In this document: in pieces, positions 10,490-21,531 of the stretch
Layout of the letters: every line of letters begins with the position of its first letter
How positions within the stretch are numbered: the stretch's first letter is position 1
Origin: Copromyces sp. CBS 386.78
Taxonomy: Eukaryota > Ascomycota > Sordariomycetes > Sordariales > Sordariaceae
Assembly (NCBI GenBank): GCA_030685235.1
Contig: MU839149.1
Location: 124,001 to 188,000 of the forward strand
Direction of reading: 5' to 3'
DNA: 64,000 bases
Position numbers and translations under genes: made by a program
Notes under the pieces: generated by a model
What the model saw: only the letters and a program-made list of their open reading frames with translations
Databases searched by the model: none
Told to the model about the DNA's origin: nothing

Positions 10490-12008
10490 TCATTCATATA
10501 CATAACAAAAAGGGCTGCCGCTGACAGTATCCATCAGCGTCTTTATTTGCAGATCCGGCATTGTTGGGCCAATGGCAATGGTCTCGTCCGTCGTGACGTT
10601 GGCGCTGGGTGGCTGGTCCAGCATCGTGTGTGTGCCCCAGACGCCCTGTATAGCAGATCCAACAAAAAGTCAGTACATCATATGTCAACCAAGGGGGGGG
10701 GGCAAAGTTCCTGGAAACTCTACGCACGCACCTGCCGGTTCTCAAAGTCCAAGTTCTGCCAGATCCACCAGAGGCGATCGACCTGCCCGTGATGAACCCA
10801 GAAGGCCGGGTCACCGGGTCCGGTGAACCCATCGCCCCCGGGATCGCCACCGAACATGTAGTGTCCGGAGAAGTGGATGCCCAAGTTTCCTCGGTGGTAG
10901 CGAGGGTCGCCTTGCTGGAAGTTTGTTGTGCATGTCAGTATCGACATCTCTAGCAGGTCAAGTAACCTTACGCTTGAGGCGACTGGATGGACGGAAACTC
11001 ACCAGCTTGGTCGTGAACTCGAAAATGTTCCTACTCTGCAGAATAAGATCCGTCGTGTTTCTCAACGTAGCAAACTTTCTCCCCAGCTCTTCGCTCAAGT
11101 CACGCGTGAAACACCGCTTATTATCGGCCAGAGGATTCTCTGCCACAGTCATGTTGCCGGGTTCTCCGTATTTGGGCAGTCCTATGGGCCCGAGGTGCGT
11201 CTGCATGCCGGCGATGCCGACAGGACCTTTGGTAACGCAGCCACCGCCGCGGCCGTTGGGCCCTGCCGGGATAATATTTACTTCGGGGGGCCCTACGGGA
11301 AAGATGAAGCCCGAGTCTCCGTGGGGGAGCGGATCACCGTTGCCGCCGAGCGAGGTATCGGAACCGTCGAAGATAGGGGAGACGAGGAGGTTGTCCACGT
11401 CAAGACCGTGGTTCCAGTAAGCGAGGGCGCCTGTTGTTATTGGGCTTTGGTTAGGCCGGGGGTTCTGTTTGGAAACAGAATCAAATCATGCAAGGAATTT
11501 GGACGAACCTTTGTAGCCACACTTTTGAAGACCCCGCTCAAATCCGTCGAGATAGTAGCGGTGCCAGGGAAGGAATGTGCCCGAGAGGTGGATGAAAGGT
11601 GTCACGTTCAAGTGCAGGTAGACCAAGTCGTCGTAGGCAGAGACAGCGCCAGGAACTTGGCCTACTGGAAGACTACTAGGAGTGTCCAAAAAACACTTGA
11701 AGGCCTTGAGGTAGCCTCGCCTCTCGGATTTGGAAAGGTTGCGCCTGTCAACATGGTGTCAGTCTGGGCCTATGGACTACCAGTAACTTTGTCCGCTTTG
11801 GCAACACTTACCATTCCTTTCTGACCTTGACATTCTTTTTGTTGCATTTCCCATTGAACCTTTGGTAGGCATTCCGTGATGCCAATGCATTGAGGCCTTG
11901 AAGAGCCACACCCGTGTCAATGGCCTTTTGTCCCCATTGGGGAAGATTCAAGGCCGACGCGGGCATTGAGAGGGCCGCCGTCAACCAGAGTGCTGAAGGG
12001 AGATGCAT
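10490..12008 (-). CDS. Secreted tyrosinase / type 3 copper oxidase
   Basis: Five exons (11812-12008, 11509-11744, 11003-11430, 10732-10914, 10490-10645) with introns of 67, 78, 88 and 86 bp splice in phase to 399 residues. An N-terminal hydrophobic stretch ending ASA (about residues 1-19) looks like a signal peptide. The CuA site is H110, H118 and H127 in the FLPWHRYY motif. The CuB site is H301-x3-H305 plus H328 in DPAFWVHHGQVDRLWW. The protein ends PFCYVYE, a typical tyrosinase-fold core end, and lacks the long C-terminal lid domain of latent fungal tyrosinases. It probably oxidises phenols or catechols to quinones outside the cell. Secreted enzymes of this short type include catechol oxidases, so strict tyrosinase activity is not certain. 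The gene is independent of its neighbours. Confidence 0.9.
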
Positions 12009-12981
12009 GTTGACGATGCCGGTAGCTCTGGAGGGTTAAAGACGAGAGTGACAGCAAGAACGCCTCATGTCAGACCACAACGGAGACCCTTTATACCAGG
12101 AAAACATGATGCTGCGGATCTATCTCTAACCCAATTTCAGGGTCTCTCTGACCGTCCGTTTCGGCGTTTCCCCATATCATTGCCGACCGACATGCTGGAG
12201 CTTCTTGCTGAAGCCGTGTACTGGTCCAGTACCGTGGTTGATGGTCTCCTGTATATTGGTGGCTATCACTAGTCGCATGCAAGTAAGATGCAGTGTAACT
12301 TGTGGGCCTACCCGGCTGGGGCTGCTACCTAGGTAGGTACCTACCTACTCAAGACTTGGCGAGCCGCTTTTGATACGAGAGGAGAGGTAGTGTGCTCTGA
12401 AAGCAGGAAGAGGTCGCAGAAAATAGTGTTGAGGACAATCCAACGTTTTGTTTAAACATCCAATGAAGAAATGGTCGACGGGAAAGTCTGTCTTTTTGGG
12501 CTCATGTTCTTGTCGTCAAAGAATGGGTGTGAATGGTGCTTAAGGTAAGTAAGGGTGTCGGGTGAGGTGGCCCAGACTTCCTCTTTGCAACTGAATGGAA
12601 GACATGAAGACGGACTGATTCTGTGTTTCCTCTCTGTTCGTTAACAAGACTTGGATTTTGCAGTGTCCAATGCCCTCCCGTTTCGGCAACAACGACGGGA
12701 CTGCCTCCAATATTTCCATGCCAAGAAGACTTGGAGTCCGGGTCTGGAGTCGTGAGGTGAGTGGGTGAGAAGGAAAGAACCAAGTCCCCATTGTTTGAGT
12801 TTGGATGGAAGGAGCCGTTCGGGAAGGAAGCGGCCCGTAACACTAACCGCTTGCGGGGCTGTCGGGCAACGGGACCCATCTGCACCCACTGTCGCTTAAA
12901 TTCTCCCCAGAACATCGTCACCCTCGCCAATATTTTTCCAGCGACCCAAAGTTCCTCTTGCAGGGTAAAACGCTTCTAGAC
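12009..12981. promoter_or_regulatory. Upstream region of tyrosinase gene
   Basis: About 970 bp between the tyrosinase start and the 3' end of the ADP-ribosyltransferase gene. The clearest element is a palindromic cluster TACCTAGGTAGGTACCTACC at about 12326-12345, a motif that recurs in other intergenic parts of the window. The overlapping short frames at 12502-12979 do not look like coding sequence. Confidence 0.4.
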
Positions 12982-15159
12982 CTAAATCGCCCCTTCGGAA
13001 ACCGGAATAACAGCCAACTGGATATTCAACTTTGCAATATCCTCTGTCACCAAGTCTTCCGCCTCGAGAACGCCGAAGCTCATCGGGGTGGATTCCAACA
13101 CGCGTATTGCGGACCGAGGCAAAGTCTGACCAGCAATGGTTTCGATTGTTGTCACCCGGAGAGCTTGTTCAGATGGAACTAACTCAACCTTGAAACCCTA
13201 CACGAGAGCAAGTCAGACAAGATCACCTACGCATGCTCAAAGGTCAACCCGATACTCACTCCATACATGTGTGGTATTGGAATCCACAGCCTTGGGTCCT
13301 CCATTTCTGTCAAACAGGACAATTGTGGCATCTTGAATCGAGAAGGCTCGACCTGTCTCTTGGGTCAGTACCAAGTCGTAAGGATGAACAGCCTTTCAGG
13401 AGCATTACAAGAGAACCAGCAGTGTCCTTCATCAATCTATGGAGCTGCTCTTCCAGGTGACTGAGCCTTCTCTCCTCCACATGATGCACAATCTCCGGCT
13501 TGAATGCCTCCGCCAGATCTTGGCTGTATGCAGTCTCGTGTGCAGTCTTCGCATTTTCTCCAAAGGACTTCAAGGTCTCTGTATATCAGCGCAGTCAGCT
13601 AATGTTTGAAACAGCATCGTACCAGAATAGGTCAACATACTCCACACACGAGGATCTGCTTGAGCCCCTTCGACGAGCTCTTCCCAAGCTCGGTGCTCCT
13701 CAGAGTACTCGTCTTCGGGTGGCCTGCTACTAGCAATTGTGTGCAGTGCTGAAAGATCATCGCTCTCGGCATCCAATGGCCCAGTGTTATACCAGTCACA
13801 TTGTCGCCAGCTGTACTCTTTGTTGAGTGTCTTCAGAGCCCCAACCCAGTCCTTCTTCGTCAGCGCTTGATGCCACTGCTTGCGTCGCAGGGCATACTGT
13901 CTTGGATAGCTGCTAGCCAATCTTCCGCCCAGCCAGACCGCCACATCTTCCTTCTCGAGGCCAGGCGCACCGGCAGACCCTTCGTCGAATTCTCCCAAGT
14001 CAAGTTCCTGCATGTCACGGATCTCGCTCAACATTTTGTCTGCCAACATCTGGTATCCCTGCACATCTGCAGGTGCGAACTCTGCTGCCAACTCTGCACA
14101 TGCCCGGTACTTGGATGCATCAACAAGCCGCCGAAAGATATCGCGCTGGACCCTCTTCTCGTCAACGTTTGAGGAAGACTCGGTCGAGTGATCGCGATTG
14201 GAGTTCATAGTGATAACAATGACTTGAGCAATGGGCACACAGTCCCCTCCATTTTGCTTGGTGGTGACAGACAACAACTGGAAGAAAGCGCCCCTGAGCA
14301 AAATCTCTCGCTCACCCTCCGGCGAGATATTGGCCACCGGCATGGCACAGATGGAAGTGACCACGCTGTCCGGATATCGCTTCCGATATGCCCTGAGCAG
14401 GCCCTCATCGATGCCTCTCGTATGGACCTGAAGATGCATATGCACCCAGCGTTCGTTCTCTGGTGACTTCTTGGTGGCAAAGTCTTCCATGACCCTGGGA
14501 TCGGCACTGGTGGATGTCAAAGCCAAAGGGATAGCAAAGCCACGCATAGTCAAGTCGGGATTCCGCATAATATCCTCATAGAAGCGGACTGTTTGCTGGT
14601 ACACGGGCATGCCGCGGTGAGTGAGGCCTTCGAAGTTACCATACCGCGGATCACCAAGTTGAGACAGTCGAAGATTGTACAGGTCGATCGTTAGGAATTC
14701 GATGAGTGTGGTGGCAACCAGGAGATGCTCCTCAGCAGCGTGTTCCGTACGGAGGGTGTCGCTAACCAGCTTGAATAGATAGTCGTATCCCGGGACAGAG
14801 CAGTACATTTCCAAGGCATCGTACTGCTCACTGCTAGTGGTAGTGCTGGCATTGGAAGGGCGACTGACCGAAACGTCTGCGTAGTCGCGATAACCACTCA
14901 GAAGTCGTTCAAGTGGTTCGCGCACCTCTTCCGGGAGCCTTGCTGGCTTGCACCATCTCCGTACGGCCTCGACAAGTTGCGCATATGCGTCATTATCCAG
15001 CCAAGCATTTCGCACTTCTTCAATCTTACTCCGAAGTCGGGACATGCGTTCACGCTCAACCTGGCCGGAAAAGCCGGACTTGAGCGTCTGGAGCTTCACG
15101 GCATCGAGCGGTGCCGAGAATCTCGCCCTGGCTGCCGAGTTAGGTTTGAAACGAGGCAT
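12982..15159 (-). CDS. Predicted R-S-E ADP-ribosyltransferase domain protein
   Basis: Exons 13623-15159, 13417-13578, 13267-13352 and 12982-13197 (introns 44, 64 and 69 bp) join in phase to 666 residues. The catalytic signature of arginine-type ADP-ribosyltransferases is readable in order: R182 in LTHRGM; the S-T-S core at about 215-218 in LTSTSADPRVMEDF; and the E-x-E of E283/E285 in EREILL, followed by a Gly-aromatic strand. These residues bind NAD and position the acceptor in the known family. Residues 1-170 form a helical N-terminal region, and the 330-residue C-terminal part matches nothing I know. There is no signal peptide, so it should act inside the cell. The second intron has a weak donor (GTTCTC), so the reading across it is less certain. 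It starts 868 bp from the divergent STAND-like ankyrin gene. Confidence 0.75.
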
Positions 15160-16027
15160 TTTTGTCTTTATAAACCCTCTCCTGGGTTTTGGTGAGTGTC
15201 TTCACAACGTTGTCGTTCCTTGGTCGAATAGTTTGGTTGCAATTGTATGTTACGGTTGTCGGTCTGTTTCAAAAGTATGGGCACCTGCAAGTTCGAACGA
15301 GCTTGGCATACTCTGTGTTCGCTTCGCCGTTCTGAAACAGCACAGCTCGTACGTTCGTCTCGCGAACTTCTGCTTGGATTGAAGTGATGCCGTGGAGGGA
15401 AAAAAAAAAAAAAAAAAAAAAAAAGATGGAGGCCGCCCACGGAAGGGAAAAAATGATTGAAAAAAAACAAAGGCGCCCACAAAATGCGATATGAATGACT
15501 CCTCCTATGGCTGGGGGATATGGGCAGCCCTATTTAGGTATTCATTGCGCAGAAAGCCTCGGAACTGAGTCAGTCTCCAACCCATATCCTCAAGCCAAGC
15601 CTGGGCTGAGGTCTGGAGGGTGTCACGATCCACCATGAGCGTTGCATGTGGCGCACAGCCTATAGGCAGTATCGCCCAATGGCCTTATCCATCACGTCCG
15701 AAACTCCGCATGGGAAGGCAGACAGAAGCAGCCACGACGTCGAATCTCCAGGTACCAAGATGTCACAGCCTCGGCCACCACGAACCGCACGCGGCCAGCC
15801 TGTTCGTCATGGACGCCAGTCACCCACGATATCAACCACATACTTCTGTTATAGGCAGGTGAGAACAAAAAGGGCCCCACATCCGCGATCCAGAACTCAA
15901 GATGGACGGAATTCTTTGCCATATTGAGCTTTTAATTGCTTCCCTGCATAACCTTGTACATTAAGGAAAAGGCCCCATCAGTTACCTAGACACTCAAGTG
16001 GCCAACGGCTGACCACAAGGCAACATC
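15160..16027. promoter_or_regulatory. Shared upstream region of the divergent ADP-ribosyltransferase and STAND-like genes
   Basis: The 868 bp between two divergent start codons must contain both promoters. It holds a run of 25 A at 15400-15424, which reads as T on the ADP-ribosyltransferase side and may act as a nucleosome-depleting tract. The short frames are not credible. No known binding site was recognised. Confidence 0.5.
15400..15424. repeat. Poly(A) tract, 25 bp
   Basis: An uninterrupted run of 25 A, about 240 bp upstream of the ADP-ribosyltransferase start codon. Length may vary between strains or through sequencing error. Confidence 0.9.
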
Positions 16028-17623
16028 ATGGCTGAAGTACTTACTGGCATTGCCGTCGCAACCGAATCCCTCACCCTCTGCATCAAGGCCGTCGTTGTCC
16101 TTAAAAGATTCTATGTGACAGTCAAAGAGGCAAGGGAGGATCTCAACAAGATCCTCAACCTGGTCGAACGAACGAGAAATCGCATCGAACTCATGAAGAT
16201 AACGCTCATCGAGCTTCGCAAATCAACTGAATCCGGTATTGCCGCAGGCTTCATCACTGCTTGTGATGGGCTCAACCGAACTCTGGAAGAGCTGGTCAAA
16301 GAGGCGTCGGCCATTGCCAACGGTCAGTCCCGGTTTGGTATTGCCAGACGGTTGAGGTGGTCGATGAGCCACTCAAAGGTTGAGGAGCTTGTTTGCAAAC
16401 TTGCGGAACAGGAGAAGGAGGTTACCAACTCATACGTGATGCTCAACTCGTAAGTTATGACCGTATTTTTGTTGGGAAGTCTCGTCGCTCACAACCGAAA
16501 ACAGGTTGACTTCTCTTCGAACCCAACATGAACTGCAAAAGCTCACAAGATCTTCTGACGAACGGTCAGAAATCACAATTGCCTTTTGCCAGGAACCCCA
16601 GGAGCGCCTCTCTGACGTCTCTACGTTAAGGAACAGCTCTGAAGGGCCCGCAAGTAGGGTTCGAACCTGGCTTGGGCATACCATCACCAACTGCGATTCT
16701 CCGGAGTATCTCCAGTTGCGAAACGAGCTATCCGAAGCCGTGTACTGGGGTGACTGGGAGGTTGTTTTCAACAAGCTCGAGGAAGGATTTCGAACATTTG
16801 GCGAACTCTGGGGGAATGCGCCGCGAATGAGTAAGTAAACGTACTTTGGGCCAAGAGGGGTGAAACAAGAGGCTGATACGTACGACAACACAGAGGAGCG
16901 AGCGCAGTATCACAACCTCTCAATGTGGACTCCTTTACACCAAGCAGCATATCATCATGCCCCAGTTTATGTCGTTGAGCGCCTGCTGGAATACGGAGCT
17001 TTCAGTAAGTCGCCCTTATTGCACTGTGTTGATCTTGCTCGTGATCTGGTTGTTGACATGGGAGCAGAAACGCTCCGAACAAGGAACTCCGAGTTCAGCT
17101 ATCCCAACTTGACTCCCCTCGAGCTTGCTCAAGAGATGGAAGTCTTTCACCTCTATCACATTCTCAGCCCAGTGTTAAAGCGTCCTTTGCCACCAGACAC
17201 GCTGCAGAGAATTGAGTATAACTTCCATCGCCTGATTCGCAGCGAGGTAGGGCAGCGTGTTGATGCAGAAAAGCTCTATCTCCCTGTCCTCGAAGCCCTC
17301 ACGGAGCTCGATGGAGAGGCTGTGTGGTTCCCAATCAAGTTTGGCTATCCCGGTGCTGTACGTCATCAGCCATCTTCGAAGTTATTGTGACCGACACTAA
17401 CGAATAACCGATTCAGGGATACCTTTTCCAGCTATTGGGCAGAGAGCTTCAAGTCAAATCTGTGAACATCCAGGGAAAGGCTTCTAATGTCCTCTATCGC
17501 ATTATGGATGACGATATTTACGAAACCGACCAGATCTTCAACTTTGCCGGCGACCTCAAGCAGGAGAAAGAAATCAACGAAGAAGATACCGCAGAAGCTT
17601 TGCTCTTCAAGCTGGACTTGTGA
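16028..17623 (+). CDS. STAND/HeLo-like N-terminal domain with ankyrin repeats
   Basis: Exons 16028-16449, 16505-16830, 16894-17004, 17068-17357 and 17417-17623 (introns 55, 63, 63 and 59 bp) splice in phase to 451 residues. Residues 1-150 match the pattern of the fungal N-terminal domain of STAND (NLR-like) proteins: a hydrophobic first helix (MAEVLTGIAVATESLTL), then amphipathic helices and a conserved-looking RLRWSMSHSKVEEL segment. Residues about 258-330 contain two ankyrin units, the first with the classic TPLHQAA and LLEYGA signature, the second starting LTPLELA. No NACHT or NB-ARC ATPase lies between them, so this is not a complete NLR. Related N-terminal domains signal cell death or heterokaryon incompatibility, but here that role is only inferred. 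The gene is divergent from the ADP-ribosyltransferase gene. Confidence 0.8.
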
Positions 17624-18630
17624 TGCCTCCAGCGCATAATAAAGGAAGGGTTCTCCGGCGCAAGATCGTCATTTCCGCTTTCGCTCCACAATGAGCGAGA
17701 ATCTGAACATTCTTGGTCGACGCCGTTGGTTGGGGTCTCATATTAACGAAACTTCGCATTGTCAATTGACATATCATGGGGTTCGCGGCATGAATCCTGC
17801 CACAAAGACACCAAAAAGGACTGGGCTGGCGGAAACAAGCTGCGATACGCACCCGGCCCATGAGAGTTGCCGGAGTACGATGTGCTGAAAGACTTGGTCC
17901 CTATCCCGAGATCGGTATTGGAGGGGAAAGATGTGAAACCGATTCACATTTCCAACTTCCATAAACCACACCGTCGTGAAGAACCACAGGGCACTAAAAG
18001 TTGACTCGGTGTAACGACAAGCCAGATCCCACAGTTCGGAAACGTACTTCTCGATAGTGTCTGGGCTTCCATCAAGTGCGTTACAAAAAGCGAGGAGGTT
18101 GTACTCCCCTAAATTCGAGGGCCGACCGGTCAATGTCGCTAGAAGAGTAGTGGTAGCCAAAGATGACATAGACATGTTCCACAGCATGGTAGCCCGGTAA
18201 GAACATTAAATTAAACAACTGCCAAATACTGATCTTCTCGCTTGTTAGGTAGCCAAGAGTGGCAGCTGGAAGCTATCGAACTGAAGGTGTTGCATAGGTA
18301 GCCCTCCGACTTTTGCAGCCCAGAAAGTGTATCCTTCTCCACAATCACTCTTCACCCGAGAAAGAAAAAAGAAAAGTTATACAAGACGCTTTGGCAGTCG
18401 TCACTAGTACGACAGCCGTTATTTTCCACTGTCCTCCCGCTGTTTTGTTGTTCTCCCGTGATCGGATTAAGTCGAAGCGACGGTGAGTTCATTGGTCCGC
18501 TTATTGTGGCCTTCCTCTGGAACTGGTGAATCTTGTCCACCTTGCTTGCCACCGTCAAACCTCATCGTCTTCCTCACCGCAAACAAGCCCCGATCTGAAA
18601 TTAACCCAAGGGTGAATGGGGGAGACGGAA
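17624..18630. other. Intergenic region with one doubtful small gene
   Basis: The region follows the STAND-like gene and separates it from a convergent gene ending at 18631. Apart from the possible 137-residue frame annotated separately, I see only AT-richer sequence. Confidence 0.4.
17774..18187 (-). CDS. Possible small membrane protein (hypothetical)
   Basis: A 137-residue frame from an ATG at 18187. It has a Thr/Leu-rich N-terminus, a central part with reasonably natural composition (YNLLAFCNALDGSPDTIEKY), an aromatic helix near 92-104 (SALWFFTTVWFM) and a hydrophobic stretch near the C-terminus. No family is recognised. It could be a real short gene, a pseudogene remnant or chance. No intron or neighbour supports it. 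Confidence 0.25.
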   Translation of the reverse strand: MLWNMSMSSLATTTLLATLTGRPSNLGEYNLLAFCNALDGSPDTIEKYVSELWDLACRYTESTFSALWFFTTVWFMEVGNVNRFHIFPLQYRSRDRDQVFQHIVLRQLSWAGCVSQLVSASPVLFGVFVAGFMPRTP

Positions 18631-19345
18631 CTAGTCGACGCTCATCATTGACTCGTCATCCAATACGCCGTCCACAGGGGCATCCTTCGCACCATCCACA
18701 TCTGCTTGCAACGTCTTCACACCAGAACCGTCCTGCAATTGCGATGCTTCAGAAGACTCGCCATAATCAGACTCATAGCCATCCTCATTCTGATCCTCAT
18801 CCACATCCTCAACATCATCATCAATGTAGATCTCCGCCACGTCCTCGCGTCCAACATGTTGTTGCCCAGCCTGCTGTTCCTCCTCCTCCTCCCCCTTCCC
18901 CGCCGGCAGAACAATCTCCGTTACCTCCGCCTCCGCGTTCTTCTCGTTAAACCGGATCTCTGTCACAAGAACGTGACACCGCGAGCATCGACCTTTCAAG
19001 GGGAAGCCCGCTCTGCGGAGGCTGTGGCGTGAAGGGCGCCAGTTCTCGCTTTTACACTCGGCCATGTACAAGCAGCCGCAGCTGGCTACCACGCTGCGGA
19101 GGAACAGGCCGTTGAATGTTGGTTTCGGCGTCGGCCGGGGAGCTTGGGAGGAGGACTGTCCAGCCTGGGAGGCCTGGGCGGATTTGGAGGGCTTTGCTTG
19201 GGTGTCGGGATTCTCGGGAAGGGGCTCGCGAGTTTGAGTACTACTATTCCTCCTACTCCTCCTCCTCCTCCGGGACGCCGCGAGGGGCTAGAAAGGGAGT
19301 TTGGGTGTTAGTGTTTCCTTCTTTTTTTTTTTTTTTTTACTTTCT

Positions 19346-19388
<43 letters not shown>

Positions 19389-19973
19389 CGTGAACTGGTG
19401 GTATGGGGGAAGAATGACAAAGGGATCGGCCGCGTCCCAGGAGAACAAGACCAGCCCGCCATCTTGCTTCTGCCGGCTGGAAAGCATCAAGTTTGAGGGC
19501 TATTATTCTGTCGAAGCGTGGAGGGGAAACGACAAGGAGAAAGAAAAAAAGAACGAAAGGGAAAATTGACTAACCTGGTCTGACGAGTCCGTGGAGTTTC
19601 CGCCGTTAGCCTCCACCGTTGGCTGAGATGGGGAGGGATGGGACCCAAGCGTGGCAAGAGTGGTGTCTGTCTCGTTTGTGGGCGACGTTGTTGACGAGTC
19701 ACCCGGTGACCTGGGGCGTCTGTTCTGGTTGGATGTGTTGGATGACGGCAGGCCCGTTTTGGCGGCAGCCGTGTAAGATATAGCCGGGGGATTGCCGTTT
19801 TCCGTCGGCATCGTGGTAGTCTGCCCTGGTTGCGATTGGGGCTCGTCGTTCTCGGTCGTCATTTCGGGGTTGTGATTTGCTGACAATGCCTTTTTGAGGA
19901 TATCAGCGTAAGATAAAGTTGTGTAGGTGGGTGTAATGCGTGGAACCCGGGGCACATGGTTCTCGTTGGACAT
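18631..19973 (-). CDS. Acidic protein with a Cys cluster, function unknown
   Basis: Exons 19575-19973 and 18631-19287 join in phase 0 across a 287-bp intron (donor GTTAGT, acceptor CTTTCTAG) to give 351 residues starting MSNENHVPRV. Residues 1-175 are Ser/Thr/Asn/Gln-rich and probably disordered. At about residues 200-240 there is a cluster of five Cys (SCGCLYMAEC, then GRCSRC after about 25 residues) that could bind one zinc ion, with a possible link to nucleic acid or chromatin. The last 100 residues are strongly Asp/Glu-rich. An upstream in-frame ATG at 20189 exists, but that extension is poor in coding character and includes a GTAAGT, so the inner start is preferred. No function is assigned. 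Confidence 0.65.
19322..19388. repeat. Long interrupted poly(T) tract within an intron
   Basis: 17 T followed by a short interruption and then 42 T (19347-19388), wholly inside the 287-bp intron of the preceding gene. On the gene's strand it is poly(A). It explains why this intron is several times longer than most others in the window. Confidence 0.9.
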
Positions 19974-21531
19974 ATTGTCAGAGCAATATTGCTGTTCTTT
20001 GAGGATGTTGATGCCTTGGGATAGTTGGAATAAACTTACTATTGTTTTATTCCCTGACGTTATCGCGCTCTCTGGTCCAACTCTTATGACCGAACTTTCC
20101 TGATGTGACGAGGTGTGGTCTTTCTCTCTTTGTCGATTTGGATGAGGGAAAGAAAAGAAGTAGGACTTTGTCAGGTCCATCCCGAACATGATTTTTCAGG
20201 ACACTTTTCGTTCTTTCACCATTGTGGCAGCTCATGCAAGACAGCCGGATGTCCGGTGTATACTTATGCACCATGTTTTTGGGAGTTCGGAATTATGATC
20301 ATGATATCGGGTATCCGACGGGCAAGTTTATATGCGGAAGTAAGGCAGGATTTAAAATGTGCGATAGCTACCTACGCACTTGCCCCTTGACGTTCGGCAA
20401 AGGAAACTGACAGCTATGAGTTTTCTGCATAACCTGAAATACGCGTTGCCCAAGTCTACCTATACGGTACGCTCACTTGAGAATATCTCAGTACGAGGGA
20501 AAACCACTGCTCTAGGAATTTCACAGCTTGAACTGTTCGGCTGGATGATGGATGACCTGATGCTTTTCGACGGCCATGAAACATTTGAAATAATGGACAT
20601 TGCGGGCCTGAAGGATGGACTGTCGTTAAAAGTTGAGGATGGGTGATCGTGAATGATTGTTTGTAGTGAAACAAGATAACACGCATGATTTGTTTAACAA
20701 GAGGTTATTTTCCTTCCATCTTTTCGACTTTCCTTGCTCTATCTAGATGTCGGGAGACTGAAGCACCTGGATGGAAGTCGGCAGGTCCGTTTCCGCAACG
20801 GATATATCAAGTCGGTTTCTGACAAAATGGTTGCGTATCACGTCATGTCGCCGTGACCTGTTAAACTTGTCGCCTCGAGAACCAGAAAAACTCAATGGCA
20901 CATGTTGTTTTGGGTCACGCTTGGTGATAGTTGTGCATCTCTGTTGTTGTTTGGTTTGGGTCGTCGTCATCTGTGGATCCACTGTGAGGCCTCTCAGCCA
21001 CTTGCACGACTGGATCCTTTTTGCGGAGACAAGTGGCGCAGCGCCAAGCCTTGTTTGGACCCCTGGCTGTCTCTCATCATCCGTTATGTTTCGCTGCTCT
21101 GCTTGACATTGACATCGATGCCATGCTTCATGATCGCCAGTCGTCACAGCACGAGGACTCAACTCTACCAGGTCCCAGACATAGTCAAACTAGGGCTTCG
21201 AATCAGGCCCCTTATGTGACTGAATGCCTCACTTGTGACCACAACCATTCTTTTTAAAGCAGACCAAGGTACTTGAACCAGACCACCCAAACGAGGCGCA
21301 ATTCCCATCGCCAAACAGCCACGGAAAACTCCAATCAACCGACAAACCTCACCCCTCAGCGTATTCAGCCCCTCTCGGACATACCCTTTCGTCCAAAATC
21401 CAGCAATCCATCTTGGGTGCGCCAAGCCGGCTGCCGAGACGCATTTAGATCCATCTCCATCGAATCCTATCCGTTCCATTGGGTCCGGTCACTCCTGTAA
21501 TCCTAGAAATCCAAAAAGAAGGCTGTGTCAT
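19974..21531. promoter_or_regulatory. Divergent intergenic region upstream of the chitinase gene
   Basis: About 1.56 kb between the divergent Cys-cluster gene and the chitinase gene, so both promoters should be here. The short frames in it (for example 20380-20646) have no recognisable domain or splice support. No repeat or RNA gene was seen. Confidence 0.4.

Noticed and set aside
16655..16680. B-box-like GGTTCGAACC inside the STAND-like gene
   Set aside because: It lies within a well-supported coding exon and has no tRNA fold around it.
19503..20189. N-terminal extension of the Cys-cluster gene to an upstream ATG at 20189
   Set aside because: The extension has poor coding character and contains a GTAAGT; the inner ATG at 19973 gives a clean start with in-phase splicing.
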